Source: Chitinophaga sp. (GTDB lineage: Bacteria > Bacteroidota > Bacteroidia > Chitinophagales > Chitinophagaceae). Taken from it: a DNA stretch of 64,000 bases. Positions 53,362 through 61,643 of the stretch are shown piece after piece. Position 1 is the stretch's first letter. Each line of letters starts with the position of its first letter. The notes beneath the pieces are model-generated. The model worked only from the letters and a program-made list of their open reading frames with translations, ran no database searches and was not told the DNA's origin. Both the position numbers and the translations under genes were made by a program. The stretch lies in the NCBI RefSeq assembly GCF_019236475.1, contig NZ_JAFAIX010000012.1:1246619-1310618 (forward strand). Direction: 5' to 3'.

Positions 53362-53709
53362 ATGAAACATCCTATCCCTTTCCAATGTATTGATTGGAAT
53401 ACTATTGCTCCTACTGAACATCCGGGAATTACGGGTACTGCCTGGTGGCAGACATTACAACATCCTGGATTGCGTATTCGTATTGTTACTTATTCTCCTG
53501 GTTACTTGGCGGATCATTGGTGTAAGAAAGGGCATATTGTACATTGCTTAGAGGGGAGTTTTACCAGTGAAATGGAGAGTGGAGAGGAATATGTATTGCA
53601 GCAGGGAATGACTTATGTTGTTTCCGATGATCTGAGTACGCATCGTTCTCGTACCGAGGAGGGTGTGAAGTTATTAATAATAGACGGAGATTTTTTGCAG
53701 CCCAAATAA
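53362..53709 (+). CDS. DHCW-motif cupin-fold protein
   Basis: 115 residues from ATG 53362 (MKHPIPFQCIDWN). Cupin half-barrel with ADHWCKKGHIVHCLEGSFTSEMESG and LQQGMTYVVSDDLSTHRS; the D-H-W-C sequence is the family hallmark (DHCW-type). Possible metal ligands are the His residues of DHW, GHIVHC and STHR. The function is unknown. The preceding in-frame codons from 53326 are unlikely to be translated. Confidence 0.78.
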   Translation: MKHPIPFQCIDWNTIAPTEHPGITGTAWWQTLQHPGLRIRIVTYSPGYLADHWCKKGHIVHCLEGSFTSEMESGEEYVLQQGMTYVVSDDLSTHRSRTEEGVKLLIIDGDFLQPK

Positions 53710-53772
53710 GTAGTTTTTCGTTTGTTCGACCCTGTTCTTCCGCTTTAATGTCGAAATAATGCTCCCTTAATA

Positions 53773-53800
53773 TTGGGGTAACAGGTTGATGGTACTTTTG
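53773..53800 (+). promoter_or_regulatory. Bacteroidetes-type promoter in front of a non-coding region
   Basis: TTG (53773-53775), 17 bases, then TACTTTTG (53793-53800): this fits the consensus TTG-N17-23-TAnnTTTG better than any other site noticed in the window. No open frame follows. Confidence 0.5.
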
Positions 53801-53874
53801 TGCCGTAGATCGCGGAGCGGTCTGCGAGTGAACCTATTACCTGCGCGGATTTCAGTAACCTATCGGCAGCAATA

Positions 53875-53887
53875 CTGGCTGTCTCCC
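53875..53887 (+). repeat. Motif CTGGCTGTCTCCC, copy b
   Basis: Exact 13-mer shared with 49986-49998. It lies in the candidate non-coding RNA and can pair with copy 5 of the GGGAGACA motif. Confidence 0.4.
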
Positions 53888-53945
53888 TAAAATATTGGAT
53901 TTACAGTATATATGCTCGTGTGAAAATTTACAATTCGCAGGGGTA

Positions 53946-53963
53946 TGATATCGGGAGACACGG
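53946..53963 (+). repeat. Dispersed motif, copy 5
   Basis: TGATATCGGGAGACACGG, identical over 18 bases to 43955-43972 inside the AraC gene. Confidence 0.55.
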
Positions 53964-54045
53964 GTCCGGTGGCTGAAAGCCTTTGTGGGTAAGCAATTGA
54001 TAATGGGCCTTAACGTTGATTTATAAGCTGTATTTATTAGTAATC

Positions 54046-54069
54046 CCCGTCCCGGGTTTCCGGGACGGG
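54046..54069. terminator. GC-rich hairpin after the YHS gene
   Basis: CCCGTCCCGG (54046-54055) pairs exactly with CCGGGACGGG (54060-54069), loop GTTT. On plus it is followed by TTTATTATATA; on minus it is 15 bases after the YHS stop. Confidence 0.75.
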
Positions 54070-54084
54070 TTTATTATATACTAA

Positions 54085-54363
54085 TTATTTACCCAGTTTC
54101 GCCATGAATTTTGCAGGATTCTTTTCGAAAACCCCTTTGCAAGTGGTAGAGCAGAAATGGATGGTATCAGTTTTATAGACAGTAAACTCGTGGTAGCTGG
54201 TATCATAAGGCATTTCACAAACGGGATCAGGCAGTTTGCCGGAAGCCATTTGTTCAGTTGCCGGAGTAGCTGCTGGAGCTGCAGTAGCTGCTGTTTCAGT
54301 TGGTTTGGATTGCTGACCACATGACATAATGAATAAAGCCGCGGCTACGAGTACATATTTCAT
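54085..54363 (-). CDS. YHS-domain lipoprotein
   Basis: 92 residues. Lipoprotein signal MKYVLVAAALFIMSC-GQQ (Cys15), then an Ala/Thr/Pro-rich spacer (about 20-42) and a YHS domain: LPDPVCEMPYDTSYHEFTVYKTDTIHFCSTTCKGVFEKNPAKFM. The Cys residues in DPVCEM and FCSTTC are metal ligands in copper or heavy-metal proteins. It is periplasmic and lipid-anchored. The gene is downstream of the M13 peptidase on the same strand but behind a terminator. Confidence 0.87.
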   Translation of the reverse strand: MKYVLVAAALFIMSCGQQSKPTETAATAAPAATPATEQMASGKLPDPVCEMPYDTSYHEFTVYKTDTIHFCSTTCKGVFEKNPAKFMAKLGK

Positions 54364-54396
54364 TTTCTATGATATTTGAACGATCAATAAATAAAG

Positions 54397-54433
54397 AAAG
54401 AGGCAAAGTTATTTAAAATAACCTTGCCTCTTT
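54397..54433 (-). terminator. Terminator after the M13 peptidase
   Basis: AAAGAGGCAA (54397-54406) pairs with TTGCCTCTTT (54424-54433) with an inner GTTAT/ATAAC helix and one mismatch. It lies 23 bases after the peptidase stop. Confidence 0.8.
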
Positions 54434-54455
54434 GCGAATGATTTATGAAGGGTGA

Positions 54456-56513
54456 TTACCAGATCACGACGCGTTTGTCGGCAGGTAAAACCATTTTACT
54501 AGCATCGGTGCAACCCCATGCCTGTTGGAATTCCACCAGGTGAGGCAGCGGGCCGTTGATACGCCATCTTGCAGGAGAGTGAGGATCTGTCTGTACTTGT
54601 TGACGCAGTGCGGCATCTGTGATATTAGCATGCCATACTTGTGCCCAACCCAAGAAGAAACGTTGCTGCCAGGTGAATCCGTCGATTGGTTTAGGTTGTT
54701 CTTTACCTTCGAAAGATTTTTCCAGTGCGTGGTAAGCGAGGGTCAGACCGCCCAGGTCAGCGATATTTTCACCGATAGTGAGGGCGCCATTGATTTTAAA
54801 GCCAGGCTGTACTTCGATGCTGCTGAAGTATTCGATATAGCGTTTAGCCAGTTTATCGAAGTTTTCGCGATCGGATTTGGTCCACCAGTTTTTCAGGTTA
54901 CCATCTGCATCGAATTGAGAACCTTGGTCGTCGAAACCGTGGGTGAATTCGTGACCGATTACCGCAATGATACCACCATAGTTGATTGCATCATCAGCGT
55001 TAGCGTTATAGAAAGGAGGTTGGAGGATACCTGCAGGGAATACAACTTCGTTGTTCAGTGGGTTGTAGTATGCGTTTACAGTTTGAGGAGTCATACCCCA
55101 TTCTGATTTATCCACTGGTTTACCGATTTTGTCAACGTTTTCTTTATGTTGATAAAGCGCAGCGTTGATGGTGTTTTCCACCAGTTTATCCTTTTCGATT
55201 ACGATAGAGGAATAATCTTTCCATTTATCAGGATAACCGATTTTGTAAGTGAAGGAAGCCAGTTTTTTGTGTGCCATTGCTTTGGTAGAATCGCTCATCC
55301 AGGTGAGTTTATCGATTCTTTCACCGTACACTTTACGCACGTTTTCGATCATTTCTGACACTTTCTTCTTAGAGCTTTCTGGGAAATATTTCTTAGCGAA
55401 GAGTTTACCCAGCGGCATACCCATTACAGCGTCTGTAGAGCGGATAGCGCGTTCAGGACGGGTTTTCTGTGCTTTTGTACCAGCCATTACCGTTCTGAAG
55501 AAGTGGAAGTTTGCTTCATCAAATTTTTTAGGCAGCAGGCCTGCGAAGTGGGACAGTACTTGCCATTTGGTGTAAGTTTTCAGCACTTCCAGTGGCGTAG
55601 CTTTCAGCAGGGTGTTAGCACTTGACAGATAAGGTTTATTCTGGATGATCAAGGTATCAGCTTTGATATCCTGGCTTTTGCTGAAAGCATCCCAATCGAA
55701 ATCTGGCGCCAGTTTTTTCAGCTCAGCGTAGGCAGCGCGGTTGTAGGTAGCCTGCGGATCGCGGAGTTGCACGTTGGTAAGCTGGATTTTAGCCAGATTA
55801 GTTTCGAAATCGAGGATGGTTTTACCTGGGGTAGTTTCTTTGAGAAAAGCCAGGGCAAACATGTTATCGACATGTTTAACGAATTCGTCGCGTACATTTT
55901 TAGTAGCGGAATCCTGTCTTTCATAATAGCTTTTTTCACCGAGAGACAGACCATCCTGGCTTTGGTACAGCACGTTCATTTTGCTGTCCTTCGCATCAGC
56001 TTCTGCATAGAAGCCAGTAAAGGAGGACACACCAATTTTCTGGAGTTCACCAGTCACCTTTGCCCAGTCGGCGAGGGTTTTAATTTCGTCAATCTTAGCC
56101 AGGAAAGGTATTATTGGGGTAATACCGCGTTTTTCGATGGTAGTTGTGTCGAGGTAAGAGGTGTAGAAATCAGCGATTTGTTGTTCTTCAGTACCTTTTT
56201 TGAGGTCAGTTTTTGCCGTGATATCGGCGATGATGCCTTTCAGACGAACTTCTTTGTTTTGTTTATCCAGTACGTTGAAGGCGCCCCAGCGGCTTTCTGT
56301 TGAGGGAACAGGGTTATTTTTCTTCCAGGTGCCGTTTGCGTAGTTATCGAAATCATCGCAGGATTTGTAGGCACTGTCGATATCCGCTAGGTTGAAGGCG
56401 GGAACTTTGGTTGTGTCCGCAGTGGTTTGTTGCGAGGGACTGCCGGAGTTACAAGCTGCAAAAGTAACCATCGCAGCCAGTAACGGTAGCTTTACCGCAT
56501 TGGTTTTACTCAT
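54456..56513 (-). CDS. M13 family metallopeptidase (neprilysin-like), lipoprotein
   Basis: 685 residues with a lipoprotein signal (LLAAMVTFAAC-NSG, Cys21). Peptidase M13 N-domain, then catalytic domain with VIGHEFTHGFDDQGSQFD (HExxH with zinc His and catalytic Glu) and GENIADLGGLTLAYHAL (third ligand Glu). The C-terminus ends in ...DKRVVIW, the typical M13 Cys/aromatic ending being altered. It would digest peptides outside the cytoplasm and may feed the peptide transporters in this window (inference). Confidence 0.94.
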   Translation of the reverse strand: MSKTNAVKLPLLAAMVTFAACNSGSPSQQTTADTTKVPAFNLADIDSAYKSCDDFDNYANGTWKKNNPVPSTESRWGAFNVLDKQNKEVRLKGIIADITAKTDLKKGTEEQQIADFYTSYLDTTTIEKRGITPIIPFLAKIDEIKTLADWAKVTGELQKIGVSSFTGFYAEADAKDSKMNVLYQSQDGLSLGEKSYYERQDSATKNVRDEFVKHVDNMFALAFLKETTPGKTILDFETNLAKIQLTNVQLRDPQATYNRAAYAELKKLAPDFDWDAFSKSQDIKADTLIIQNKPYLSSANTLLKATPLEVLKTYTKWQVLSHFAGLLPKKFDEANFHFFRTVMAGTKAQKTRPERAIRSTDAVMGMPLGKLFAKKYFPESSKKKVSEMIENVRKVYGERIDKLTWMSDSTKAMAHKKLASFTYKIGYPDKWKDYSSIVIEKDKLVENTINAALYQHKENVDKIGKPVDKSEWGMTPQTVNAYYNPLNNEVVFPAGILQPPFYNANADDAINYGGIIAVIGHEFTHGFDDQGSQFDADGNLKNWWTKSDRENFDKLAKRYIEYFSSIEVQPGFKINGALTIGENIADLGGLTLAYHALEKSFEGKEQPKPIDGFTWQQRFFLGWAQVWHANITDAALRQQVQTDPHSPARWRINGPLPHLVEFQQAWGCTDASKMVLPADKRVVIW

Positions 56514-56670
56514 ATTAAAATCAGGTTTTACTTAAAGTTATTGAAAACACAGCACGTAACATAATTACTATTACATGAATGGCAAACTTCGCCAAAAGTC
56601 TCATATCTACCTAAAAACCGGAAATTTCTGAATATTTAGGTAGGTTTGTAGCTTGTAAAAAGATATTTTA

Positions 56671-57204
56671 ATGACTTTTAGGTTAAGATTATACAGGATT
56701 TTAACAGGAATAGGGCTGCTAATGGGCAGTTTTCTGACTATCAGGTCTTTTCTGTTGGTATTGATGACCGGATTTTCCCTGGCATCCTTATCCTCCCTGG
56801 TACTGATGAGCATATTTTTTGTGCATAGTTTGTTATCGCTTTATCTGCAAAGGAGTTTGTTGCTGCCTCAGGTACCCTTGAAAGAAAATACGCCGGGAGG
56901 TATCCGCATTTTAGGCGGTATAATTCTAGTGATTTCCGGATTATGGTTGTTGGGCGGTATCATGATGGTAAGTGTTAACCAGCAAATGGTGGACATGGTT
57001 AGAGATACGATTCGTTCTTCTCAACCAGATATGGTACAATACCTTACTGCCAATGTATTTCGGGCTGCCGGTGTGATGTTATTGCTCGTAGGCGGTGTCT
57101 ATTTTACCAATGTGCTCCTCTCCTTCAGTTACCTTCGTAAATGGAAGGAACAGCAGCAAGAAAGGGAAAATCAACATCCTGATGATGATAACCTGATGTT
57201 ATAA
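56671..57204 (+). CDS. Hypothetical four-helix membrane protein
   Basis: 177 residues with four hydrophobic segments: ILTGIGLLMGSFLTIRSFLL, LSSLVLMSIFFVHSLLSLYL, IRILGGIILVISGLWLLGGI and AAGVMLLLVGGVYFTNVLL. The C-terminus is cytoplasmic-type, charged (KWKEQQQERENQHPDDD). I recognise no family. It starts the operon with the truncated haemoglobin (12-base gap) and rarA, and the operon context may point to stress or respiration, without proof. Confidence 0.65.
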   Translation: MTFRLRLYRILTGIGLLMGSFLTIRSFLLVLMTGFSLASLSSLVLMSIFFVHSLLSLYLQRSLLLPQVPLKENTPGGIRILGGIILVISGLWLLGGIMMVSVNQQMVDMVRDTIRSSQPDMVQYLTANVFRAAGVMLLLVGGVYFTNVLLSFSYLRKWKEQQQERENQHPDDDNLML

Positions 57205-57216
57205 TACCGATGAGTT

Positions 57217-57651
57217 ATGGAGAGACGTGAAATAAAAATGAGGGAAGATATTGAGCTGTTGGTCAATTCATTTTACGACAAAGTCCAGAAAGATGAGGTT
57301 ATCGGCTTCATTTTCAATGATATTGCCAAGGTAAAATGGTCTGTACATCTCCCTAAAATGTATAATTTCTGGGAAAGTCTGCTACTAAATGGCAGTTACA
57401 GTGGTAATGCCATGGAACCACATTTCAGGATTAACAAATTGATACCGCTGGAACCCGCACATTTTCAACGTTGGTTGCAGTTGTTTGAAGCCACTGTACA
57501 TGAATTGTTTACAGGAGAGGTGTCCGATCTGGCTATTACCCGTGCCAAGTCTATCGCTGAGATACTGAAATTCAAAATGAACAGCATCAATCATCCTGAT
57601 CAGAACAATAAAAATATTCCGCTCGTTAACCCGGGCAATCAAAAAGGATAG
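57217..57651 (+). CDS. Group III truncated haemoglobin
   Basis: 144 residues. The globin is recognisable from FYDKVQKDEVIGFIFND, KMYNFWESLLLNG (with the B10/E helix region), GNAMEPHFRIN and LEPAHFQRWLQLFEATVHELF, where the proximal His and heme pocket lie. Group III globins are linked to NO or oxygen chemistry in Bacteroidetes and Proteobacteria. Start ATG at 57217; an ATG at residue 8 is possible. It is only 3 bases from rarA, so the two are in one transcript. Confidence 0.85.
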   Translation: MERREIKMREDIELLVNSFYDKVQKDEVIGFIFNDIAKVKWSVHLPKMYNFWESLLLNGSYSGNAMEPHFRINKLIPLEPAHFQRWLQLFEATVHELFTGEVSDLAITRAKSIAEILKFKMNSINHPDQNNKNIPLVNPGNQKG

Positions 57652-57654
57652 TGT

Positions 57655-58911
57655 ATGCAACCACTTGCAGAACGCCTAAGACCGGCCACCCTGGATGATC
57701 TGGTAGGTCAGGAACATCTTACAGGTCCAGATAGTATTCTCCGAAAGGCCATTGAGCAAGGAAGAATTCCTTCCATGATTTTATGGGGTCCGCCAGGAGT
57801 TGGTAAAACCACCATTGCCAATATTATAGCGCATACCTTGAATGTACCGTTTTATACGCTCAGTGCTATTTCTGCTGGCGTAAAAGAGGTGCGTGAAGTG
57901 ATCGAAATGGCGAGAAGGCAACAACATGCGGTGTTGTTTATCGATGAAATTCACCGATTTAATAAATCCCAACAAGATGCATTGTTGGGCGCTGTGGAGA
58001 AAGGTATCATCACCTTGATCGGCGCCACTACTGAGAATCCGTCTTTTGAAGTGAATGCTGCGGTACTTTCCCGTAGCCAAGTATATGTGTTGAAACCGCT
58101 TGGTCCTGACCAATTGATGCAGTTGTTGAAACAGGCTATGGAAAAGGATAAGTGGTTGCAGGCAAAAAATATTGAGCTGAAAGAAACCACTGCATTATTC
58201 AATATTTCCGGCGGTGATGCCCGTAAGCTTTTAAACTTGTTTGAACTGGTGGTAGGTACCATCCAGGAAAGTCCGGTGGTGATCACGGATAAAGCGGTAA
58301 TGGAAATTGCGCAACAACGGGTAGCCATATACGATAAATCCGGGGAGCAACACTATGATATCATTTCCGCCTTTATCAAATCTATTCGTGGTAGTGATCC
58401 TAATGCCGCTGTTTACTGGCTGGCACGTATGATTGATGGTGGAGAAGATGTGAAATTTATAGCAAGACGACTGGTTATCTTGGCTTCTGAAGATATTGGG
58501 AATGCCAACCCTAATGCCTTATTGTTGGCCACCAACTGTTTTCAGGCAGTCAATTTGATTGGTTATCCTGAGTCCAGGATAATTTTGTCGCAATGCGTAA
58601 CTTATCTAGCTTCTTCACCGAAAAGTAATGCGGCCTATATGGCCATCAATACAGCCCAGCAGATTGTAGCCAAAACTGGAGATCTGCCGGTGCCGATGCA
58701 TATCAGGAACGCCCCTACGAAAATGATGAAAGAGATGGGATATAGCCAGGGATATGCCTATGCACATGATTATGAGAATAACTTTGTGTTGCAGGAATTT
58801 TTACCGGATGCTATTAAAGGGATGAAAATTTATGATCCTGGGAAGAATGCTAGGGAGGATGAATTGAGAAGGTATCTCAAGCAGTTGTGGAAGGATAAGT
58901 ATAATTATTAA
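57655..58911 (+). CDS. rarA: Replication-associated recombination protein RarA (MgsA), AAA+ ATPase
   Basis: 418 residues. Start MQPLAERLRPATLDDLVGQEHL is the clamp-loader/RarA hallmark; Walker A GPPGVGKTT, Walker B VLFIDEIHRF and sensor 1 GATTENPSFEVNAAVLSR. The C-terminal part (RGSDPNAAVYWLARMIDGGEDVKFIARRL) is the tetramerisation domain. It acts at stalled replication forks. Last gene of the operon, closed by a perfect 21-bp hairpin. Confidence 0.96.
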   Translation: MQPLAERLRPATLDDLVGQEHLTGPDSILRKAIEQGRIPSMILWGPPGVGKTTIANIIAHTLNVPFYTLSAISAGVKEVREVIEMARRQQHAVLFIDEIHRFNKSQQDALLGAVEKGIITLIGATTENPSFEVNAAVLSRSQVYVLKPLGPDQLMQLLKQAMEKDKWLQAKNIELKETTALFNISGGDARKLLNLFELVVGTIQESPVVITDKAVMEIAQQRVAIYDKSGEQHYDIISAFIKSIRGSDPNAAVYWLARMIDGGEDVKFIARRLVILASEDIGNANPNALLLATNCFQAVNLIGYPESRIILSQCVTYLASSPKSNAAYMAINTAQQIVAKTGDLPVPMHIRNAPTKMMKEMGYSQGYAYAHDYENNFVLQEFLPDAIKGMKIYDPGKNAREDELRRYLKQLWKDKYNY

Positions 58912-58924
58912 TAGTTTTTGTTTC

Positions 58925-58969
58925 AAAAAACCGTGAATTGACGTCGCAGACGTCAATTCACGGTTTTTT
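58925..58969. terminator. Perfect 21-bp inverted-repeat terminator
   Basis: AAAAAACCGTGAATTGACGTC (58925-58945, split into A6 and the rest) pairs without mismatch with 58949-58969, loop GCA, followed by TATTTTTTT. It terminates rarA. Confidence 0.9.
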
Positions 58970-58977
58970 ATTTTTTT

Positions 58978-59078
58978 GTCGGCCCTGCCCGTGCGGGCAG
59001 GGCCGACAGGCAGGAGCATTTCGGCTTCAGCCTCTTTGAGTTCGGTGCTCCCGCACGGGGGGCTAGCGCCGGCGCCGG
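58978..59078. repeat. GC-rich palindromic block between rarA and pbpC
   Basis: GTCGGCCCTGCCC (58978-58990) and GGGCAGGGCCGAC (58995-59007) form a 13-bp stem with loop GTGC. GGAGCA (59013-59018) can pair with TGCTCC (59046-59051). CCCGTGCGGG (58988-58997) is the exact complement of CCCGCACGGG (59050-59059). The block ends with the palindrome CCGGCGCCGG (59069-59078) directly before the pbpC stop. It is much richer in GC than its surroundings and has no reading frame. It looks like a REP/BIME-type element or a complex structured terminator. Confidence 0.6.
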
Positions 59079-59079
59079 T

Positions 59080-61479
59080 TTAATGTTCTCTCTCTTTATC
59101 GATGATGGTAAAATCACAGGAGATACGTTCGCCGTTTTCATCTACCAATGTGATCGTATGTTTCCCAGCATTAGGGCGTAACGCCATTTGATGAAATTCT
59201 GTTGTAGTGCCGATGAAATTATTATCCAGATGCCAGAATATTTTGGCGGCTGTATTTCGGTGCGTAGCGGTGAAGACAGCCTGTCCTGGGCTACCATCAA
59301 TTTCTACGGGAACGAATATACGTGCATTGGCGCGTGGATATATCAATTCCATTGGCGCTTTATCCAAGCCAAGAGAAGCCAGGCATTCCGGCTTATAAGG
59401 CGGTAATGGTTCGTAATAATTTTTACTACGATAATAATATTCTTGTGAAGGGGGCAGAATGAACCACGCTTTATGCTGCATGTATTGCGGCGATTCGCAG
59501 GCTTCTGTTACCCTGAATTTGCCGGTTCTATCTAGGTGTACCAACTGATGATATGGGCAGATGCCAGACCGTATGCCCGCAGCAGGTACCCAAATAGAGT
59601 CTTTATCATCACATAATTCATTAGCTCTGTAGCCGCTTTTTTTACATACCTCCACTTTTTTCATCTCATCGTAGGGTGCTGTAAACCAGCCACTGGTATG
59701 CAGTTGGCGGAATACTTCGAAGAGTATGGGAGCAGCGGTTTGTACCCCGATGAGTCCGGGTCTTCCTTCACCATCTGTATTTCCTACCCATATACCCACC
59801 ACATATTGCGGTGTCACGCCTATAGCCCATCCATCTCTGAAACCAAAGCTGGTACCAGTTTTCCAGGCAATGCGTTGGGTAGAAGAGAACTGTTGCCAGA
59901 GTAATTCTTCACCTGGGCGCATTACTTCCGTCATGGCTTCGAAGGTCCACCAGATAGCAGCAGCGTCCAGCACGCCATTGCGACTAAGACCGTGATTGGA
60001 GGGTTGTTCCGCATTGAGTACATAATTTGGCGGGTGGATATCATCCAGGTCATATTTCCCTTTATATTGATCTGTGTGTAGGAGGATACGGGCCATGCTG
60101 GCATACATCCCACACATTTCCCAGAGGGTTGTTTCACCTCCTCCTAGAATCATAGATAAGCCGTAGTGATCTGCAGGTTTGTTGAGCGTGGTGATACCCA
60201 TTTGTTTCAGCAGGGTATGGAAACGTTCATAACGATATATCTGCAACATACGTACTGCCGGGATGTTCAGAGATCTGGCCAAAGCTCTAGAGGCAGGTAC
60301 GGCACCGTCATAACCCAGGTCGAAGTTTTGAGGGGAATAGCCGGCAATTTGTGTGGGAATATCAGGGATCAGTGTATGTGGCAGCATGAGTCCATCGTGA
60401 AGCATGGCGGCGTACAGGATGGGCTTCAGCGTACTGCCGGGACTGCGTCTCGCCTGTACCACATCTACATGGCTTTCTAATTCCGGATCTCCGGGATTGT
60501 AAATATTGCCTACATAAGCGAGGGTATTTCCTGTTTCCACATCCAGTACTAATGCAGCAGCATTGTTGACACCATTGGCTTTGTAAATTTGATGATAGCG
60601 TGTAACGATAGCCGTTACATTCTTTTGTAAAGCTGCATCCAATGTGGTTTTGATGCGGGTGTCTTCGGAGATGTGTTGTTGTTTGAAGTCCGAACGAAAT
60701 TTATCTAGTAAGTGTGGTGCATCTTGCGGCAGCGGGAGCGGCTGATTGGGTAAGGGTTCCAGTTGAGCCAACTCGTAACTACTTTTATCAATGGTTTTAT
60801 TCAGATAGAGTTTATGCAGGAGTTGGTTGCGTTTGTTGAGTAGTATTTGTCTGTTACGTCCTGGGTGAACGAGCGCGGGACTATTCGGCAACACTGCGAG
60901 AGCGGCCATTTCTCCCCAGGAAAGCTGATCTGCTTTTCGTCCGTAATAGCGCCAGGAAGCGGCTTCCAGTCCTACTACGTTTCCTCCGAAGGGCGCATTG
61001 GCAGCATATAACGCGACAATTTTATGTTTAGATGCCGCGAATTCCAATCGGGTAGCCAACACTGCTTCGATGCATTTTTGCCAGAGGGTTCGGGGTTTAT
61101 TACGGGCGATACGAATCACTTGCATGGTGAGGGTACTGCCGCCGCTTACTACTTTATGTCCGCCGATATTTTGTTTGATGGCGCGAGCCATTGCGAGGGG
61201 ATCTACACCCCAGTGGTAATTGAAGCGTTTATCTTCATATGCGATGATGCACTGTTTGAATTTCTCTGGTACATGATCATTATAAGGAAAACGCCATTGC
61301 CCGTCTGGAGCGATGCTAGCGTTGAGGAGATCACCGTTGTTGTCTTCCAGAACGTAGGAAGTTGGGTCATTGAACAGGTGTCTTGGCAAACAAAAATAAT
61401 AGGCAATGAGTACTACTGCGAGGGCAGAGAGCCACCATTTTTTTCGTTTACACCATTGTTTGAATTGCTGTAGGGTCAT
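59080..61479 (-). CDS. pbpC: Penicillin-binding protein 1C
   Basis: About 799 residues from ATG 61479 (MTLQQFKQWCKRKKWWLSALAV); an upstream TTG start at 61530 is less likely. Membrane anchor at about 14-30, glycosyltransferase domain with EDKRFNYHWGVDPLAMARAI and GGSTLTMQVIR, transpeptidase with SPGSTLKPILYAA and KTGTSFGFRDGW, and the C-terminal BiPBP_C domain typical of PBP1C (ARIFVPVEIDGSPGQAV). It makes peptidoglycan; its usual neighbour is an alpha-2-macroglobulin gene, here displaced 1.4 kb by a DUF1016 gene. Confidence 0.95.
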   Translation of the reverse strand: MTLQQFKQWCKRKKWWLSALAVVLIAYYFCLPRHLFNDPTSYVLEDNNGDLLNASIAPDGQWRFPYNDHVPEKFKQCIIAYEDKRFNYHWGVDPLAMARAIKQNIGGHKVVSGGSTLTMQVIRIARNKPRTLWQKCIEAVLATRLEFAASKHKIVALYAANAPFGGNVVGLEAASWRYYGRKADQLSWGEMAALAVLPNSPALVHPGRNRQILLNKRNQLLHKLYLNKTIDKSSYELAQLEPLPNQPLPLPQDAPHLLDKFRSDFKQQHISEDTRIKTTLDAALQKNVTAIVTRYHQIYKANGVNNAAALVLDVETGNTLAYVGNIYNPGDPELESHVDVVQARRSPGSTLKPILYAAMLHDGLMLPHTLIPDIPTQIAGYSPQNFDLGYDGAVPASRALARSLNIPAVRMLQIYRYERFHTLLKQMGITTLNKPADHYGLSMILGGGETTLWEMCGMYASMARILLHTDQYKGKYDLDDIHPPNYVLNAEQPSNHGLSRNGVLDAAAIWWTFEAMTEVMRPGEELLWQQFSSTQRIAWKTGTSFGFRDGWAIGVTPQYVVGIWVGNTDGEGRPGLIGVQTAAPILFEVFRQLHTSGWFTAPYDEMKKVEVCKKSGYRANELCDDKDSIWVPAAGIRSGICPYHQLVHLDRTGKFRVTEACESPQYMQHKAWFILPPSQEYYYRSKNYYEPLPPYKPECLASLGLDKAPMELIYPRANARIFVPVEIDGSPGQAVFTATHRNTAAKIFWHLDNNFIGTTTEFHQMALRPNAGKHTITLVDENGERISCDFTIIDKEREH

Positions 61480-61604
61480 CAGTTTGCAATGATAATATAA
61501 AAGTTTGATCTGTTCATTATCCTTATCCAAGGATAACGCAAGTGAGAATGAACAAAATGGATAAGCTTATTTGAATGGATGTTGTTAGCTTACAGAAATT
61601 GTTT

Positions 61605-61640
61605 TTTAACCCATTATATAAACAAAGTTTAACCCATTAT
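61605..61640 (+). repeat. Direct repeat TTTAACCCATTAT before the DUF1016 gene
   Basis: TTTAACCCATTAT occurs at 61605-61617 and 61628-61640, spaced 23 bases start to start (about two helical turns), ending 3 bases before the ATG at 61644. It could be a tandem operator. Confidence 0.5.
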
Positions 61641-61643
61641 TTT

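Larger units (their letters stand above)
53806..54075 (+). ncRNA. Candidate structured non-coding RNA
   Basis: Starts after the promoter at 53773-53800 and would end at the hairpin 54046-54069. TGTCTCCC (53880-53887) is complementary to GGGAGACA (53953-53960), giving an 8-bp helix closing a 65-base loop. No reading frame of useful length is present and it is on the opposite strand to the YHS gene beyond. It does not look like tmRNA, RNase P or SRP RNA. It may also be a long 3' UTR of the cupin gene. Confidence 0.4.
53710..54084. other. 375-base spacer without coding frame
   Basis: It contains a promoter-like pair TTG-N17-TACTTTTG, a candidate non-coding transcript, two motif copies that can pair with each other, and a GC-rich hairpin. 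These are listed separately. Confidence 0.6.
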
